From Pegea sp. RAD2-039 (Eukaryota > Chordata > Thaliacea > Salpida > Salpidae): a stretch of 64,000 bases of DNA. The notes under the pieces were generated by a model. That model was not told where the DNA came from. It made no database searches and was given only the letters and a program-made list of their open reading frames with translations. A program made the position numbers and the translations under genes. Within the stretch, counting starts at the first letter, position 1, and the number at the start of each line of letters is the position of its first letter. Positions 49,601-63,069 of the stretch are shown piece after piece. Where the stretch lies: assembly GCA_034620365.1 (NCBI GenBank), contig JAQGEQ010000062.1:186001-250000 (forward strand), given 5' to 3'.

Positions 49601-52467
49601 AATAAATTATTCATTATTTGTTCAACTAAATCAAATAGTATCATGAAAATAATAAAATTTCATCAATTGATGAAGTAGATAGATTACAAAAATTATTGAA
49701 GCTTCTATCATACCGTCTGTTCCCCATAATCTTGCAATCCCATCATATGAACCAGTTGCCAACATGGTTCCAGCACTCTACAACAAATCACAAACTTCAA
49801 AACCTACTGGTAGCAAGTAAACACGTGTTTCATCATTGATTATAAAATCTAATTACGTAAAACATATATTACATTCCAATCTAACGACGTGACATCTTTA
49901 TTGCTTGGCACTTCTTGGTTGCCTTCACGAATACAATGACGTAACACTAGTTGGTGGTGATCAGAGTTGGAACCATTAGAACCACCATACGCGTTTCCAC
50001 CATTAGTAGAATAGCTTGAATCAGGTGATAGATTCCACAAGCGCGCTGTTGAGTCTCCGCTACTAAATGCAAGATAACAATTAAGTATAAAAGTTAGAGA
50101 TCAACTCATTGGAGATGGTTGAGGTGTCAGCAGCACTTTTATGTAAGTTGACATGTTCAGAAAAATATTTATATTTTCAAACATTACAGCAAAAAAAGTT
50201 TTTTATTTATGCCAACAAGAGATTGACAGTTTTGAAATGTAGTTTGAGTAAACTCAAATCAAGAATAATTCCATTTTTTGTAAATAATTTTTCATATTTC
50301 AGTCTTTTTATTGTAACTCAACGTGAATAAACACAAACATTACTGGTGAACACTAACCCAGACGCAAGTAGATCCTTTGTAGGGCACCAGGCACATATAA
50401 ACACCTCACTATCATGTCCTCGGAGTACAGTGGAGTTGTTTAGAGCAATTGAGATGGTACTCTTAGTAGCTGGTTGTTTGTTACTGGTCGGTAGATGGGA
50501 GTTATTAGATTGGATATCCAAATCAACGTCCATCACTTCAGAGGTCGCATGTATGGAGTTTTCCTGGTTGGTGTTTGATGATGCCATGTTGGTTGTACCT
50601 AAGTTTGTTGATGTTGATATATTTGAGATTAAAGATTATTGATTTTAGAAAAACTATTGAAGCTTTCTAGTTTGTGTTAATTTATCAAATATAGATTAAC
50701 CCTATTTAGCTTTTAGGTTTTCTAACTTTTTTACTGTTTATAAATACATTTTCAAATTGATGGAAAGTACTTGCATACCAAAAACTTTATTTTATTCCTA
50801 ACTTATCAAACAAACCAATTTTCAGAAAGGACTTAAATAAATTTCAAAGTTTTGTCTTAAACCTTTGGTAATCAAATTAGTTATTTTCAATAAAACCATC
50901 TAAAAATAATAAGAGGAAATGTACACTTTAGTAGTAAGCTATTGTGTTAGTAATTGGCAAACAACAAAATTACTGCTATAAGTTACTCACTAACAATAAA
51001 AATATACCATCAAGATAAACTACATCAAATTACAATATCTAAAGAGACCTACAACTCAAAAACCAATAAGTTAGCACAAAATATTAGAAATTGGTCTAGA
51101 CGTTTATTATTCCACCAAAAAATTCTTTGGCAACCCAGAGATTGATTTGATTTAGGTGCAAACATGCAAAAAAGGTGGCTGATTTAAAAGACAACTGAAA
51201 ATGTTACCTACTGTAAAATAAACTTTTCTATTTGAAAATAGAAAAGAACAACAACAAAACAGCAACAAACTTCACTTTTTAAAAAAATTTAAAAACAACA
51301 TAGTTATCAACTGTACTACATAGAAGAACTCTTATATATTTTCAATTTACTAGAATATGGGTGGTCACCATTGGTACGTGGTTGGCTATTTCTTGAATCA
51401 GATTTCAGGGTCGGTGATGACATACTTTGAGCTTGCCATTGAGGTACAGTTGAAGCAACTGATGTGTTTGCAATCGATGTAACTTGATGAGGAGTCTGGT
51501 TATTGTAAATATTTAACGAAGTGGTTGTTTCAACTGAAGGTGGCTGAGATGGGAATTTTGTTCCAACAGGACATGGATTTGACTGATCAGCTGTTTCTGT
51601 AGAAGATGGGGCGGTAGCTGTATTTTCGGTGGCTTTAGAAGTCGTTGATTCCAGACTTTCTTCTTTTAAAGCAGTGAAGTTGCTGGTGGAAGTTATACAA
51701 GTTGTTGCTGATGGAGATAAAGTAGAAGTAGTTTGTTCCGCATCCATCGCTTGTTCTTCTTTAGTCATGTTGCTACTAGTAACAGCTGTTTCAGTTTTAA
51801 CTTTTTTAGAAGCTTCCAGTAATTGAGCTTTTTTATGTGATAACACATCCGGCATACAAGCATCAATTAGTGAAATTGGTTCTCGAAATTGGCTATCTAT
51901 TAATTCGCCATCCTAAAATTATTTTGTATAAAAATCACAACAAATAAAAGAAACAACAAATACCTCAGCAATACTCATCTCTGCTTCGACATATTGAATA
52001 CCTTTTTGAATCATTGAAATTAAAGCTGCCGGTGGAACAAGTTTTCCATTGATGTTTGACTGAGCAATATGTGATTCCATACCAAACAGATAGGCGCTAT
52101 GAGGAAACCCTTTAAAAATAATCACTTCTGTAAGTTTGCACTTTTCAAATATTTCAAAAAATGAAGAATTTGGATTTAAATGTCGATTAGAAGTTTTCTT
52201 TTGTAATTAAATTCTTAAAAATATCAAATAAACATTTGTTGTGGCCACAAGTGCCTTTCATGGGCTCAATTAATATTCAAAAATATCTCAGTGAAGTAAA
52301 CAATCCAACAGAAAAAGATAAAAAAGATTGGATTCAAAATGAAACTTTACAAAAAATGGCTTAGCAAATTTCAATATTATGTAACAAGATAACAAAAAGA
52401 AGGTTTTACCTGATTCATGTAAGTAACGAAATACTAAAAAATTTAATTCATCAGATGTGATACTCAT
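46606..52467 (-). CDS. tbl1xr1: TBL1/TBLR1: LisH, F-box-like, WD40 corepressor subunit
   Basis: Thirteen coding exons: 52467-52410, 52109-51964, 51912-51351, 50598-50358, 50062-49873, 49777-49714, 48252-48094, 47670-47549, 47496-47422, 47314-47190, 47139-46974, 46916-46815 and 46635-46606. All phases agree; 2040 bases give 679 residues (human TBL1XR1 514). The LisH region [20 protein letters not shown] and the [20 protein letters not shown] segment (F-box-like) are near identical to the human protein. The eight-blade WD40 propeller runs from [14 protein letters not shown] (about 313) to the end: [77 protein letters not shown]. It is the histone-binding exchange subunit of NCoR/SMRT-HDAC3 complexes in the nucleus. 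Oddity: the linker between the F-box-like region and WD40 is about 215 residues, roughly three times the human length, Ser/Thr-rich and mostly in exon 3. The human symbol is used as nearest family name; TBL1X/Y/XR1 are not separable here. Confidence 0.95.
48253..49713. other. Largest TBL1 intron, with GC-richer patch
   Basis: Intron between TBL1 exons 6 and 7. A GC-richer patch at about 48410-48640 is open on the plus strand in overlapping frames: [20 protein letters not shown]... to a TAG at 48637-48639, and [20 protein letters not shown]... in another. It contains the two E-boxes described separately. A palindrome GTTACGTAAC occurs near 49118. No splice borders define an exon, so I leave the patch uncalled. 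Confidence 0.4.
48451..48542. promoter_or_regulatory. Paired E-box palindromes TCACGTGA
   Basis: Two 8-base palindromes (48451-48458 and 48535-48542), each within GATCACGTGAC, 84 bases apart in the largest TBL1 intron. This is the optimal site for bHLH-ZIP factors (USF, MITF/TFE, MAX). A further CACGTG is at 47829-47834 in the neighbouring intron. Regulatory function is inferred from motif and pairing only. Confidence 0.4.
52197..52330. repeat. Dispersed repeat, copy 1
   Basis: From about 52199 the sequence TTTTGTAATTAAATTCTTAA AAATATCAAATAAA, and further on CAGTGAAGTAAACAATCCAA CA, closely matches 62197-62300 in the same orientation, with a small indel between the two blocks. It lies in the TBL1 intron just after the exon at 52109-51964 on the plus-strand coordinate side. 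Family unknown; no ORF. Confidence 0.55.
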
Positions 52468-55400
52468 ATTTTTGAAGAATGGTTGGATTTCTTAACAGTT
52501 GTTTTTCTAAATGATCAAAAAATTTTGCAGCAGTTGAGGCGACCATGCAAGTTGCTTGATAACAAATTTTGTATTCAAATTATCCTGAAAAGAAGAACGC
52601 ATAGGTGAATGTAATTGAGACAACTTTCAAAATGTTGTCAGAATAATGAACATTTAAACCAATTCATTTTGATGTCAGTAAAAATTGCAACAAAAAAATT
52701 ATTAGCAAAACCCTAATTGTTTGAATAATAAAAGTTTCTGTTAGTAAGCTAAATATAAAATGTTGAAAATATTTATTTTAAAGTTTAAGAGGTTTTGTAA
52801 CTAAAATGTTTTTAGCTAAACATTTAAAGGTGTTGAAAAACGCTTATTTGAACTAAGTAACATGAATAAGATATTTTATTACATCAATTTATTAGAACAA
52901 CTTATTTATACATAAAAATATTTCAAAGAAGTTCAAAGTAAACTTGAAAATCAACTATACAGTTATAAAACTATTAAAAGAGTATAAAAATGGAAAAATA
53001 TAATTTGAGAAATAAACAAGAGTTAAACAATTCTGATAAAAAATTGTTTTATATAAAATCAAAATCCAAAGCTTTAAATATATAAATATTGTTTACCATA
53101 TATTAAAGAGGAAAGTGAAATTGAAAACTTTAAAACAAATTATTCATACAAATGACATAATAAATTTAATGTTAACCCTACTTATTTCAGCTACAACCAC
53201 AACATATATCAACCACTAGTAAAGTATAATGAAAATATAAGAAATACTTTTTCTACTAAAACAAATATATCAGAATATTAATTGTTGATGAAAACAACTT
53301 TTTAAAGACTTAAATATTAGTTTTTAGATAGATTAGAATATATAAAACCTCAAATTTCAATGAAAATAACATCTAACTTCATTACAAAACTTTTTATAGA
53401 ATTAATTAATAAGATTTTATAAGATTAAGAAACTATTTAGTTTATATCTATAGCAGTAAATAAATATAAGTTCTAAATGAAGTTTATCATAAAATCAAGA
53501 ATTGAGTCAAAACTTAGTTTTACTTTATTAAATTTAAACTAAAAATATATCAAGACAATAGATGGCTTCCTTCCACTATAAGTTATGTTCTAAGCTATAA
53601 CTTATCTTCTTATGCAGGCAAATTAAACAACATTTAGTGATTAAATAATCAAAGTTATATATAAATGTCTAGGCATTATGTTACTATAACATTCAGAAAA
53701 TGATACAACAAAATTAAAAACTTTTAAATTAAAATATGAAATATTTGAAGAAGCAAACTTAGCTATTATTATATATTTACTTAGATATTATGAGAAAACT
53801 CAGTTTGTAAGGAAATATAAAAACATTTTTTGATATTATATAAAAATAAAATTTATAAAAACAAATTTGAAAATAAAATATTCATATAAATTTACTACAT
53901 GTTCAAGTTTCATAATGATTATATAAGTTATTCTAAGTGTAACTATAAAATATACAATGAAAGGATTTAGAAATTAAATTTTATAAAACTTTTTTAAACT
54001 ATAATATTTTACTTGGTAAGGTTACTATTACAAAACACAAATTACTCATAAAAATGAAAAGCTTAAGCTATTTCATAACTACAAAAAGAAATGAAATTTC
54101 TATAAACAAATTTACTAATTATATTTTATAATAATGTTAGCTGAATAAATTGTGCTATAAACCATCAGAAAAAGTTCATTCATAAAATGAATGTTACTAA
54201 ATTTGACCATTATAAATATAAGTTATCAATTAATTTTTATATTCAAATTAGTAAAAAAGAAATAAGTGAAAATAGAATTTAAATTTAATTTAAACAATTA
54301 AATAAATCATTTTTAAAGGGTAATTTATTTTAGTTTTTTATTTAAACAGGCTTTATATCCACACATTAAATATAAATAGTATATACTAAAAATTATTATT
54401 CATCAAAAAATATAATCACATTTTAAAGTTAATAAGAGCTGATAAAAAAAACATTATTCAGCATATTAGGTAAGAAATAATTGAACTATCATATAAATAA
54501 TTTCATAAATATCAAAAATTAATTATAAATAAATATAATAAACATATTTAGGTAATTTTGTAAAGGTATAAATTAACAACTTAATAAAAAATGTTATACA
54601 ATTATCTACTAAATAGCTAATTTCATGTTTTTGTACAATTAATTATATCTAAAATTGATTATTAATATTAGCAAAATACATTGCTCTGTAGCACTACAAC
54701 TAAGTTAAACAAAATTAAATTTTAAATAAATTATGGTCACTTTGTAAAAGTTTAACATTTATATATATTTGAACCTTTTTAGTTTTTATCCAAATTATCA
54801 TCTCTTAGTTTTTCCATTTATTCCATTTTCAAGCAGTAAAATATTTAGTTTTTTAAGTTACAACAAAAATCTTTAATCAACAACTTTCTTAATTTTTGTT
54901 AAGTTTGATGCTATAGAAAATATTGAGAAAATTGACTTGATGAAAAAACAAAATATCTAACTTTTAAAATTATAATGTTTCTGAATAAAAGTCAACATAA
55001 AAATTAACTAAAAAATCATTTATATATCAAAATATTAGAACATGACAAAGATAAATATTAATTTATATACATGAATTTGAGTAATAGAACATTATTGCTG
55101 GTTATACTTACTAAATATATTAATATACTATAAACTTAGCGACCTTAAGCTTAAATAATCAAACTTAAAATAATAAAAAGACAGTTTTGTAACGAATGTA
55201 ATAACAAGTTTACAACAATCACATAAAATAATATTTGATTATAAATAGTTTAAACAAATTATAAGTTAACTATTCTTACGGTTATATAAACAACACATAG
55301 AAACAAAAATCACAATTAAATACACATATTAAAATAAAAATACTAAATAATTATTAAGTAAACTTAAAAGTAAACTTTTAAACAATTAAATTAGTCCTGT

Positions 55401-58400
55401 AAAAATTGCATAGTTAATATTTCATATCTACGTATAGTCACAATTATAAAAAATAGCAACAACAAAATAATCTAACTGAAATAAAAAAAAATACCTTTTT
55501 CTAAAATAACTAGACTAAAAACTATCTTTTTAACAACAAATCCTAAATTGAACTAAATGTAATTTTGGCTGCTTTGCAAATATTTGATTATAACTAACAT
55601 GAAAATCAAATGTAATATAATAATAGTGAAGACTTACTAAGGGTATATCTTGATTTTATAATTTTAAAATATAAAAATTCAACCTAAAAAGCAAAAGAAG
55701 AGATAACTATAGTAGTTAAAATCACTTTTGACTCACATTATGACTATAAAATGTTTTATAAAGCAGACCAAACTTTTTCTACATGATACTAGCTGCGTAA
55801 AGTTGTTTTAAAAGATTTTTCCAACTGAATAATTCAGTTATTTTTAGACTGGTCAGATTTTAGTTAATTTGGAAATTATTTTTTTAAATTAATCTTAAAC
55901 AAAACTAAATATTTTCATTTATTTTTCAGTTTGCAAAAAACTGTACAAATTCTACTTGTTTTAAAATTATTAGAGAAAGATGAAAAAATGGTTTGAATGA
56001 ACACCAGCCAGCAGATATCTAATTTTGGATCTAAAATATACATGCACGAAATGTACCATCCCTAAAATATTTTTTTTGGAAAGCAAGACAAAAACAAAAT
56101 GTTTTATAACTATGCATTATAGTACATTTGATTAAAAATGTTAAACTAATGTGTAATACAAAGAGAAAAAAGAACATTTGCCTGAAATGTTTCTTTCTAC
56201 TACAAAGAATAAGAGAAATAAACATGGTTTAAATTGGTTGTGTGTAGCTAAAAGCTCGTGCAGCACATACAATTCATGAAGCTAACTAAATCAATAAACG
56301 GATGACTGCGTCATTGTAATCGTGACTTCTTTTTTCTAATGTTTAAAAAAAGATTGCACAATCTAGGCTAGTGTATGAAACTTTATCTTGAGCATTGGCG
56401 GTACTTGCATAATTTTTAATAAACTAAGTTACAAAGATGTGTATAACCATTGATAAAATGTTTTGACCTTTTAATAGGATGCTTTAATCGGTTTCAAAGT
56501 TATTTAACTATTGTAAACATTTTAAGTCAAAAATAATACAAATCGTGTTTATTGAGTTGATAAAAAAGAAATAAATTGTAGTCGGAACTAAAACCAAAAG
56601 ATTGTCTTTTTTCAATAACTAGCTAGTAAGACTGGTATGACTAAAAAATAAAACTGAAATTTATGCTGGCTGGTTTAACCTATATAGAATTAGAAAGTAG
56701 CCTGCAAGAAATGCCTTTGAAAGTTAAACCAATGGCAAAGCTTAACAATTGCTGACAGACGCAAAAAAAGCAACATTATTTTCACATATCAAATTCAATC
56801 TTCAAACCTGAATTCAAAACTTTTATAAATAAAATCAATTATTAATTGAAAACCTTAGTTTTTGAAAACAGCAATTTAAACGAATTATTATCAAAAAAAC
56901 CTTCTTGCCTTTTCTACCAATTTCCACGTTGAGACAACGTATGCCTAAAATGAAAAGTAAATTATATTTACTAAAGCAAAGGTCTAAATGTTGTATAAGA
57001 TAGGATGTGATTTCTACCAAATTTTCGTTGCAAAGTATCATAGGTTGTTACTTAAACTGTTTTAACTGAAACAAGTTCTTATTTGTAATCATTAAAAAGT
57101 TTGTTTTATGGTTCTTATGGTGAAAGCTAAGATAAAAATATAATCTTGGATGATGTAAAAGTCTGATCATTTGCTTGCTGGTCTTTAACCGTTGATGTTA
57201 CGTCTTAAATAAAGAAACACTCGATGTTTCTTTCATGATGACGTCACAAAACGCAATCGCTCACAAAGAACGCTGTAATCGCCTTTTTCTTTCAGTTCAA
57301 TATTTCTATGCAGCTTTAAATGTATAACATTTTATAAACGAATGCTAGAATGGCTTAACCTTAATGAACACAACATCATTTCGAACAAATTATTTGGTTG
57401 AAATCATAGCTGGTGAAAATATCTGAAATATTGTAATGTTTATTTACTGCCAAGCTCATCATAAAAGCTCTTTATTCTTTTGTGAATAAATATAAAAATA
57501 AAAACTTTACTAGATTGTTCTTTGTAAACTGATAATTAAAGTCATTTTTTACTAAAAACACAAACATATACTTGAAGGTAGTTTAAACATTCAATCTTAG
57601 TCAAAAGCTTTACATAATTTACATTTAGTAATCTGCTTTGTGGTTACATTTTTGTTATGCAACAATCCTCTAGTTAAAAACCAAACCCTATTTCAACCTA
57701 TATTCTTAGAGTCATCAACTGATTTTTAATGTAATAGTTTTCAATACATTTTTTTATCATTTAGAAATCTTAACTAAGACAATTGATATGAGAGATTTCT
57801 TTACAATCTGAAAGAGATAAACTTATTTGGATAATTTATAAAGATTTCGAAAAATAAATATAAAAAGCTGCATAAGTACCCATTAGCAACATTTATAAAA
57901 CCTTAAAATCTGTTTACTGTAACTGGAATTTTTTAGTTGTATAAAAATAATAAGCTAAATTTGAGGTATTATGTTAAAGAATTTTCAACGAACAAAGTTT
58001 ATTTGTTAAATTTCTAAAAGATTTCAACAAAAGCGCAAATATTTCACTTGATTATGAAATATCAAGCAGATAGCTTTGACCGATATTTAAATGTCAAAAT
58101 AACACTTTGGTTTTAATCAGTCAAATTACAATAAATCAACGACAACTTTTAAAAAACAAATATTAAAAGGTCACAACAATAAATTTGATTCTGTTAAGTT
58201 GATTCCTAGTAGGAGGCTTCCGTTGAAGTAGCTACAACTTCTAGTTGACTTTACATCATTAAGCTAACAATTTATTCCAGAGGTTATTTTTTCTTGCTTA
58301 ATCTTATTAGATAATTATTATATTTGGCTTAATTTAATATATCGAAATACTAAATTGACTAAATGACTTTTTACAAATTTCTTTGCTATACAGAGAAATT

Positions 58401-61400
58401 AAACCAGCATTATTGATGTTACAAACCAACTACAGGGTACACAATCTCATATAGCTTTCTAATCATTAAAAAACTCTTTGTTGATAATTTGAAAAGATTA
58501 GAGCATTTGATAAAAACTAGCTTATAAAATTAGTTTCAATTGAACTATTTATATTAACTAAAAAATGTGTTTATCTCTGAAACTGGCTACATTTTTTTGT
58601 GAATCTTTTTCACTGCTATTAAAGACTTGATTAAGAAGTTATTCACCTTAATAACAAATTTCTAAGACCTTGTCCATACTTCAGTCAAATCAGATGTTAG
58701 CTGCTTACTACTAGTAGTAGGGTTTGTTTGTATTTGGTTACATCAATAGTTTTAAGAGTCTATGACCTTTGAAAGAGGTGAAGTGATTAGTTAATTACAA
58801 ATTGATTACATGAAATTGTTGAAGGGAATAGTTTGTAGATAAAACTAGAACAAGTGCTTATTTCATTAATATAAATATTTCCTTTTTATTAACTTTAATG
58901 AATAACAAATTAGCTTAAAATTGTAGATTTAAGTTTTAGATTATTTTATTTACGAAAAAAGAATGTATAAAGTGGCCACTGTTATCAGACAAAAGTTAAT
59001 AATCATACATAGATACTCACTATCATTTTAAAATCATCTGATAAAAACTTTTTGTTTCAAAGTTTCAGAATAGTTATAATAATGACTGATAATAAAAAGT
59101 TTTTTAAAATATTAAAAATAACTTTCATATTTTCTGACTAATTTCCATGAAATGTAAAATAGATAAACTAAAGTCATAATTAAAATTGATGAGCTACATT
59201 ATCGACAACTTTAACCACACTCTCCAGTTACATAATAGTATGACGTTAAAGACAGAAACTAGAAAACAATAAGTAGTAACAGCACTTACCTACCTAAAAA
59301 TTCAAATGTCTACAGTACTTCAAATTGCTAGTTTTACTATTGTGGTGAAACCAACTTTTAGAAATCTAAATATTTGTTATTATACTTTTATTACTACCAT
59401 AGCAATCATTTTACAAACCAATATTAATGGTCTCTAACTAATAAACTATAAACTTTATTTTCAATAATTTATTCTGGACATTTTTCTACAAATGAATAAA
59501 AGTTTGAAATCTAGCTATTAACATATTTACTCAACAATAATAAAAACAACGGCTACACAATTACGAGAGAATTTTCTTTAAATTAGTATTTATTTATGTA
59601 ATAAAAAGATTTAAACCACAAAAATACAGAACTTAAAGTACAATTTTTATGTATTTATATTTATTAAACTAAAATTAAAAGATTTCTAAAAGTTTAAACT
59701 TTGAAATGTACCAAAAATTGTTGTGATGCCTCTTAACAAATTTTGTGAAAATATCAAAACTCAATAAATTGGAAAACTTAAGTAAGTTGTTTGCTTTATA
59801 TAGAATAGAGAATAGTTAAAGTTAGTTACAATAAATAACCTATCAGAGCTTCTAAGAATACTCAAAAATACCAAACTAAAACCCAAATATCGGCTGCAAA
59901 CGAATCCCACATTATCAATTATTCATTAATACTTTTCTATTTAATCATTTTAATTAGACATAAAAGAATTAGTAAAATTGATAAACACTTTAAACGTTTT
60001 AAGCTGTAATACTGATCTAGTTTAAACCTATAAGCTACAATTAATCAATATTAGTACAATTAACTAATTACTTTGTCAAAGCTTTTTAACAATAAAGTTG
60101 TGAGGATAATAATGATATCCGCCGGAAGCTGTAAGACTGTGACCCACTGTTACATGAGATGAAGATCAATTGAAAATATTAGCTTTTAAAAAAGTCTCGA
60201 AGCACATTTTTATCATTGTGATAATATATATTTATAATATATATTTTTAAACTTTGTAAATTTAGAAACAAATTTCTTAATTCTATTTTTTTTCTAAATT
60301 ATATTTAGAATTGAAACATCTTCATCTAATTTCTATTCGTAGATTTTAATAGTTTTGATACCAATTATCAATTGTATATAATCGCTAATAAAATTTAAAA
60401 TATACCAAAATAAAAACAATTTTTAGAATAATTTGTTAACAGTTTTTTATATCTACCTCAAAAATTACTTGCAGAGTTAGTTAAGTAGGTTACATTAATC
60501 AGATGTTGCAACTAGAACAAGTTTAGAAAAAAGTTCTTGATAAATGATGACAATAACCATAAAAAATGATTATATTTATACAATAAATTTTACAAAGTTT
60601 TTTTAAACGAAAATTTTATTGTGTAGAAAGACTTTATAAATGAGTTTAAATAAATAACTAAAATAGTTTACACAAAAGACATTTTTGGAAAATTGTTTTT
60701 ACACAGTTGACCAACAAATTTATTGATGTACTTATCCTTACTAACTGGACTTTCAACTAACAAATGCATGAATTAAGCTACTAATTTGTACTATATTGTA
60801 AATATTGATATTTGCTTTGTATTACTATTTTAGTGTGCCAAAATTTTTACGTTTACGTTTGATATGATTTTATAAAAAGTTTTTTAATATTTCAAGAGAC
60901 TATAATTGCAAGGTCAATATTGATTCTCATGATAAAACAAACAGAAAACCAACTATACAGAAAAACTATTGAAATGGAATAAATTTACAATCTAAGTTTT
61001 AATAAAATATTAAAAAATTTTAAAACAAAATATTTTTATTGATCACAAATCAATCTGTAATAGATCAACAAATCATTTATTTTCTTTTTTATTACTGAAA
61101 AGCTTTATTTAAAAATAAAACTAAATAATAAATTCAACAAATTTTCAATTTTAAAAAAGCATTTTTAGTAATTTTATAAATATCTAAAGTTATTTATTAA
61201 TTCGTAATTTGTTCAAAAATAGTAAAAAGTTTACTTATTATAAAACTTTCAAAATTTAACTAACAAAAAGTGAAAAGTTATTTTTAAATTTTAAACTAAT
61301 TTTGTTGAAAACTAATAAATGATTAACTTCAAAAGTTTAAAAACTGTCTAATAGTTTATTTGACTGATTTAAACCATCTCTATCAAATACATCTCAACAA

Positions 61401-62022
61401 AATGTCCTCATCTGCTTTTAACAGAAGTTCTCAATCAATAGAAACTAGAAACTCATAGAGATTTCTTAGAACCTTCAATCACCAAGCACAAAGTATGTTT
61501 GTGAATAAAGTTTTTTTGAGCAAAGTCACAAAACAATTTAACAGACGTTTTTAAATTGTGTGAAGTAGTATTTAAACTAACATAGCTTATTATATGTGTG
61601 AGAAAGTCACAGAAAATATTATTTTCTTAATTTGTTGGATATTTTAAAATCAAATCAAACAGTTTACTTTACAATAGTAGCGTTAAGAAACTTCTAGAAT
61701 AACTTTTTTTAAACAAATGGCATTAAAGTATTTTATGGTTTTTAGTCAAAATTCAATTAGTGTTCTAAAGACATGACTTTTCATAATTGAGCTTTTCTGT
61801 TTTTCTAAATTTATAACCTTTAATTTATTCATTTAGAAAAATTAAGAGTCTTAAACAATGTTTGCTAAGTATAATCTTTATTAGTCACAGAGTAACATGA
61901 GCTGAGTTGTTTCATTTAAATTTACGTTTTTAGCAAACAAATCTTCCTAAGAAATACAAAAATATTTTTATTTCCAGATTTATAAATTATAAGACTGCCG
62001 ATAATCTGAGGTGGTAGATATT
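52468..62022. other. Very AT-rich intergenic DNA, essentially empty
   Basis: About 9.5 kb dominated by A/T runs. Minus-strand frames at 56031-56225 and 56835-57041 lack recognisable motifs. Short GC-richer spots near 56640-56770 (ORF MLAGLTYIELESSLQEMPLK...) and 60110-60160 are too short to call. The TBL1 promoter should lie just above 52467, but I cannot identify its elements. Confidence 0.55.
57239..57246. promoter_or_regulatory. CRE palindrome TGACGTCA
   Basis: A perfect CRE in a GC-richer patch (about 57190-57300). An ATG at 57238 opens MTSQNAIAHKERCNRLFLSV... for 29 codons with no clear splice donor. This may mark a promoter or first exon of an unseen transcript, but the support is slight. 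Confidence 0.3.
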
Positions 62023-62129
62023 TTATTTTCCGTAAAAGGGACCAGGTCCTGGACCATTTACAGCATATTTATCTCGATTCGAATAAATTACACTTTTGTT
62101 GAGTTTATATGTAATCTGTCCGTTATAAA
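62023..62129 (-). CDS. Candidate last exon with PGPGPFY (STPG-like) motif
   Basis: The minus strand reads YNGQITYKLNKSVIYSNRDK then YAVNGPGPGPFYGK and TAA at 62025-62023, a GC-richer patch in AT-rich DNA. Two acceptors are possible: TTTTTTAAAG before 62129, or CGGACAG before 62115 (starting ITYKLNK). P-G-P-G-x-[FY] near the end of a small protein resembles the sperm-tail PG-rich repeat (STPG/SHIPPO, ODF3 family) found in microtubule-inner and axonemal proteins. One motif is thin evidence and no upstream exon was found, so family membership is inference. Confidence 0.45.
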
Positions 62130-62196
62130 CTTTAAAAAAATAAAGTCTTTCAAATAGATACAGAATGTGGATCAAATGATTTGTTGTCGATACCTT

Positions 62197-62300
62197 TCTT
62201 TTGCAATTAAATTCTTAAAAATAGCAAATAAAACGTTCTAAAATGTTTCAGTGATGCAAAGAATCCAACAAAAGATTTTTTGATAAATTATAAAAAAAGA
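62197..62300. repeat. Dispersed repeat, copy 2
   Basis: TTTTGCAATTAAATTCTTAA AAATAGCAAATAAA and CAGTGATGCAAAGAATCCAA CA match the copy at 52199-52330 with few differences. Two copies in 64 kb suggest an abundant short interspersed element. Ends are not defined. Confidence 0.55.
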
Positions 62301-63069
62301 TCGACTTCTGTTTTAAACACTAATTTAAGATAAACTTAGCAAAAAACATATTGATACATAAAGTTATTTTATCTGATAGTTTTTGCCAATGCTTTATAAA
62401 AAATACATTTAAATTTTGCAACCGAAATATAACTTACTTTTATTTACCCGAAAAGTTGTTGAGACAAAAAAGGCATGTTTTAGTAATCACAAAATCTCTT
62501 AACGAAATTTTAAAGAGTTGAATTAATATTTTTTTTTGCAGTGGAGCATTTTTTTTATAGCTTTTCTGTTGTTAGAAATTTTTTAATTATCCTTTGACTA
62601 CTTATATGTCAAGTTTTTTTTAAATCTGATCGTAAGTATTTTCAAGTATACTGATTGTTACTTTCTTGAATGTTCAAGTCAAAGTATTCTTTAAGCTGTT
62701 CGTCTTTTAATAGCATTTAAGATTCACCGTAAAATCTCATTTTCTCTTTTATTATTTTTTTTGTATATCAATCGCAATGTTAGCTGTAGCGAACTAGTAA
62801 TTATTTTTTTCTCAACCTAATTTGTTCAAACTTTAAAAGTGCCAAAATGGCTTTAAATTTTTTAAACAAACCGCTGTTGTCATAGAAACTACTAGCTTTT
62901 AGATATTGATTATATTTTAGTTGATACATTTAGTTGTAAACAACTATTTATTGTAACTTGTTATATAAATGAATATAATTTTAGCTGACAGGATTATTAA
63001 CTTAAAATTTAAATTTTTATAGATTATAGACCACAACATTTGAGGTGATATTATTTTGACATTTCTGAA
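62301..63069. other. AT-rich DNA, 5' flank of the 4E-BP-like gene
   Basis: No feature recognised. A patch near 62440-62490 on the minus strand ends at a GTAAAT donor (HAFFVSTTF in one frame) and might be an upstream exon of the PG-motif gene, but its acceptor is poor. Confidence 0.45.

Noticed and set aside
51629..51826. Plus-strand ORF rich in Val and Leu
   Set aside because: Antisense of the Ser/Thr-rich TBL1 exon 3; the same holds for frames at 50346-50642 and 47292-47480.
61401..61460. ORF MSSSAFNRSSQSIETRNS
   Set aside because: Eighteen codons, no donor, no homologue. A loose resemblance to the N-terminus at 63736 is not enough for a duplication claim.
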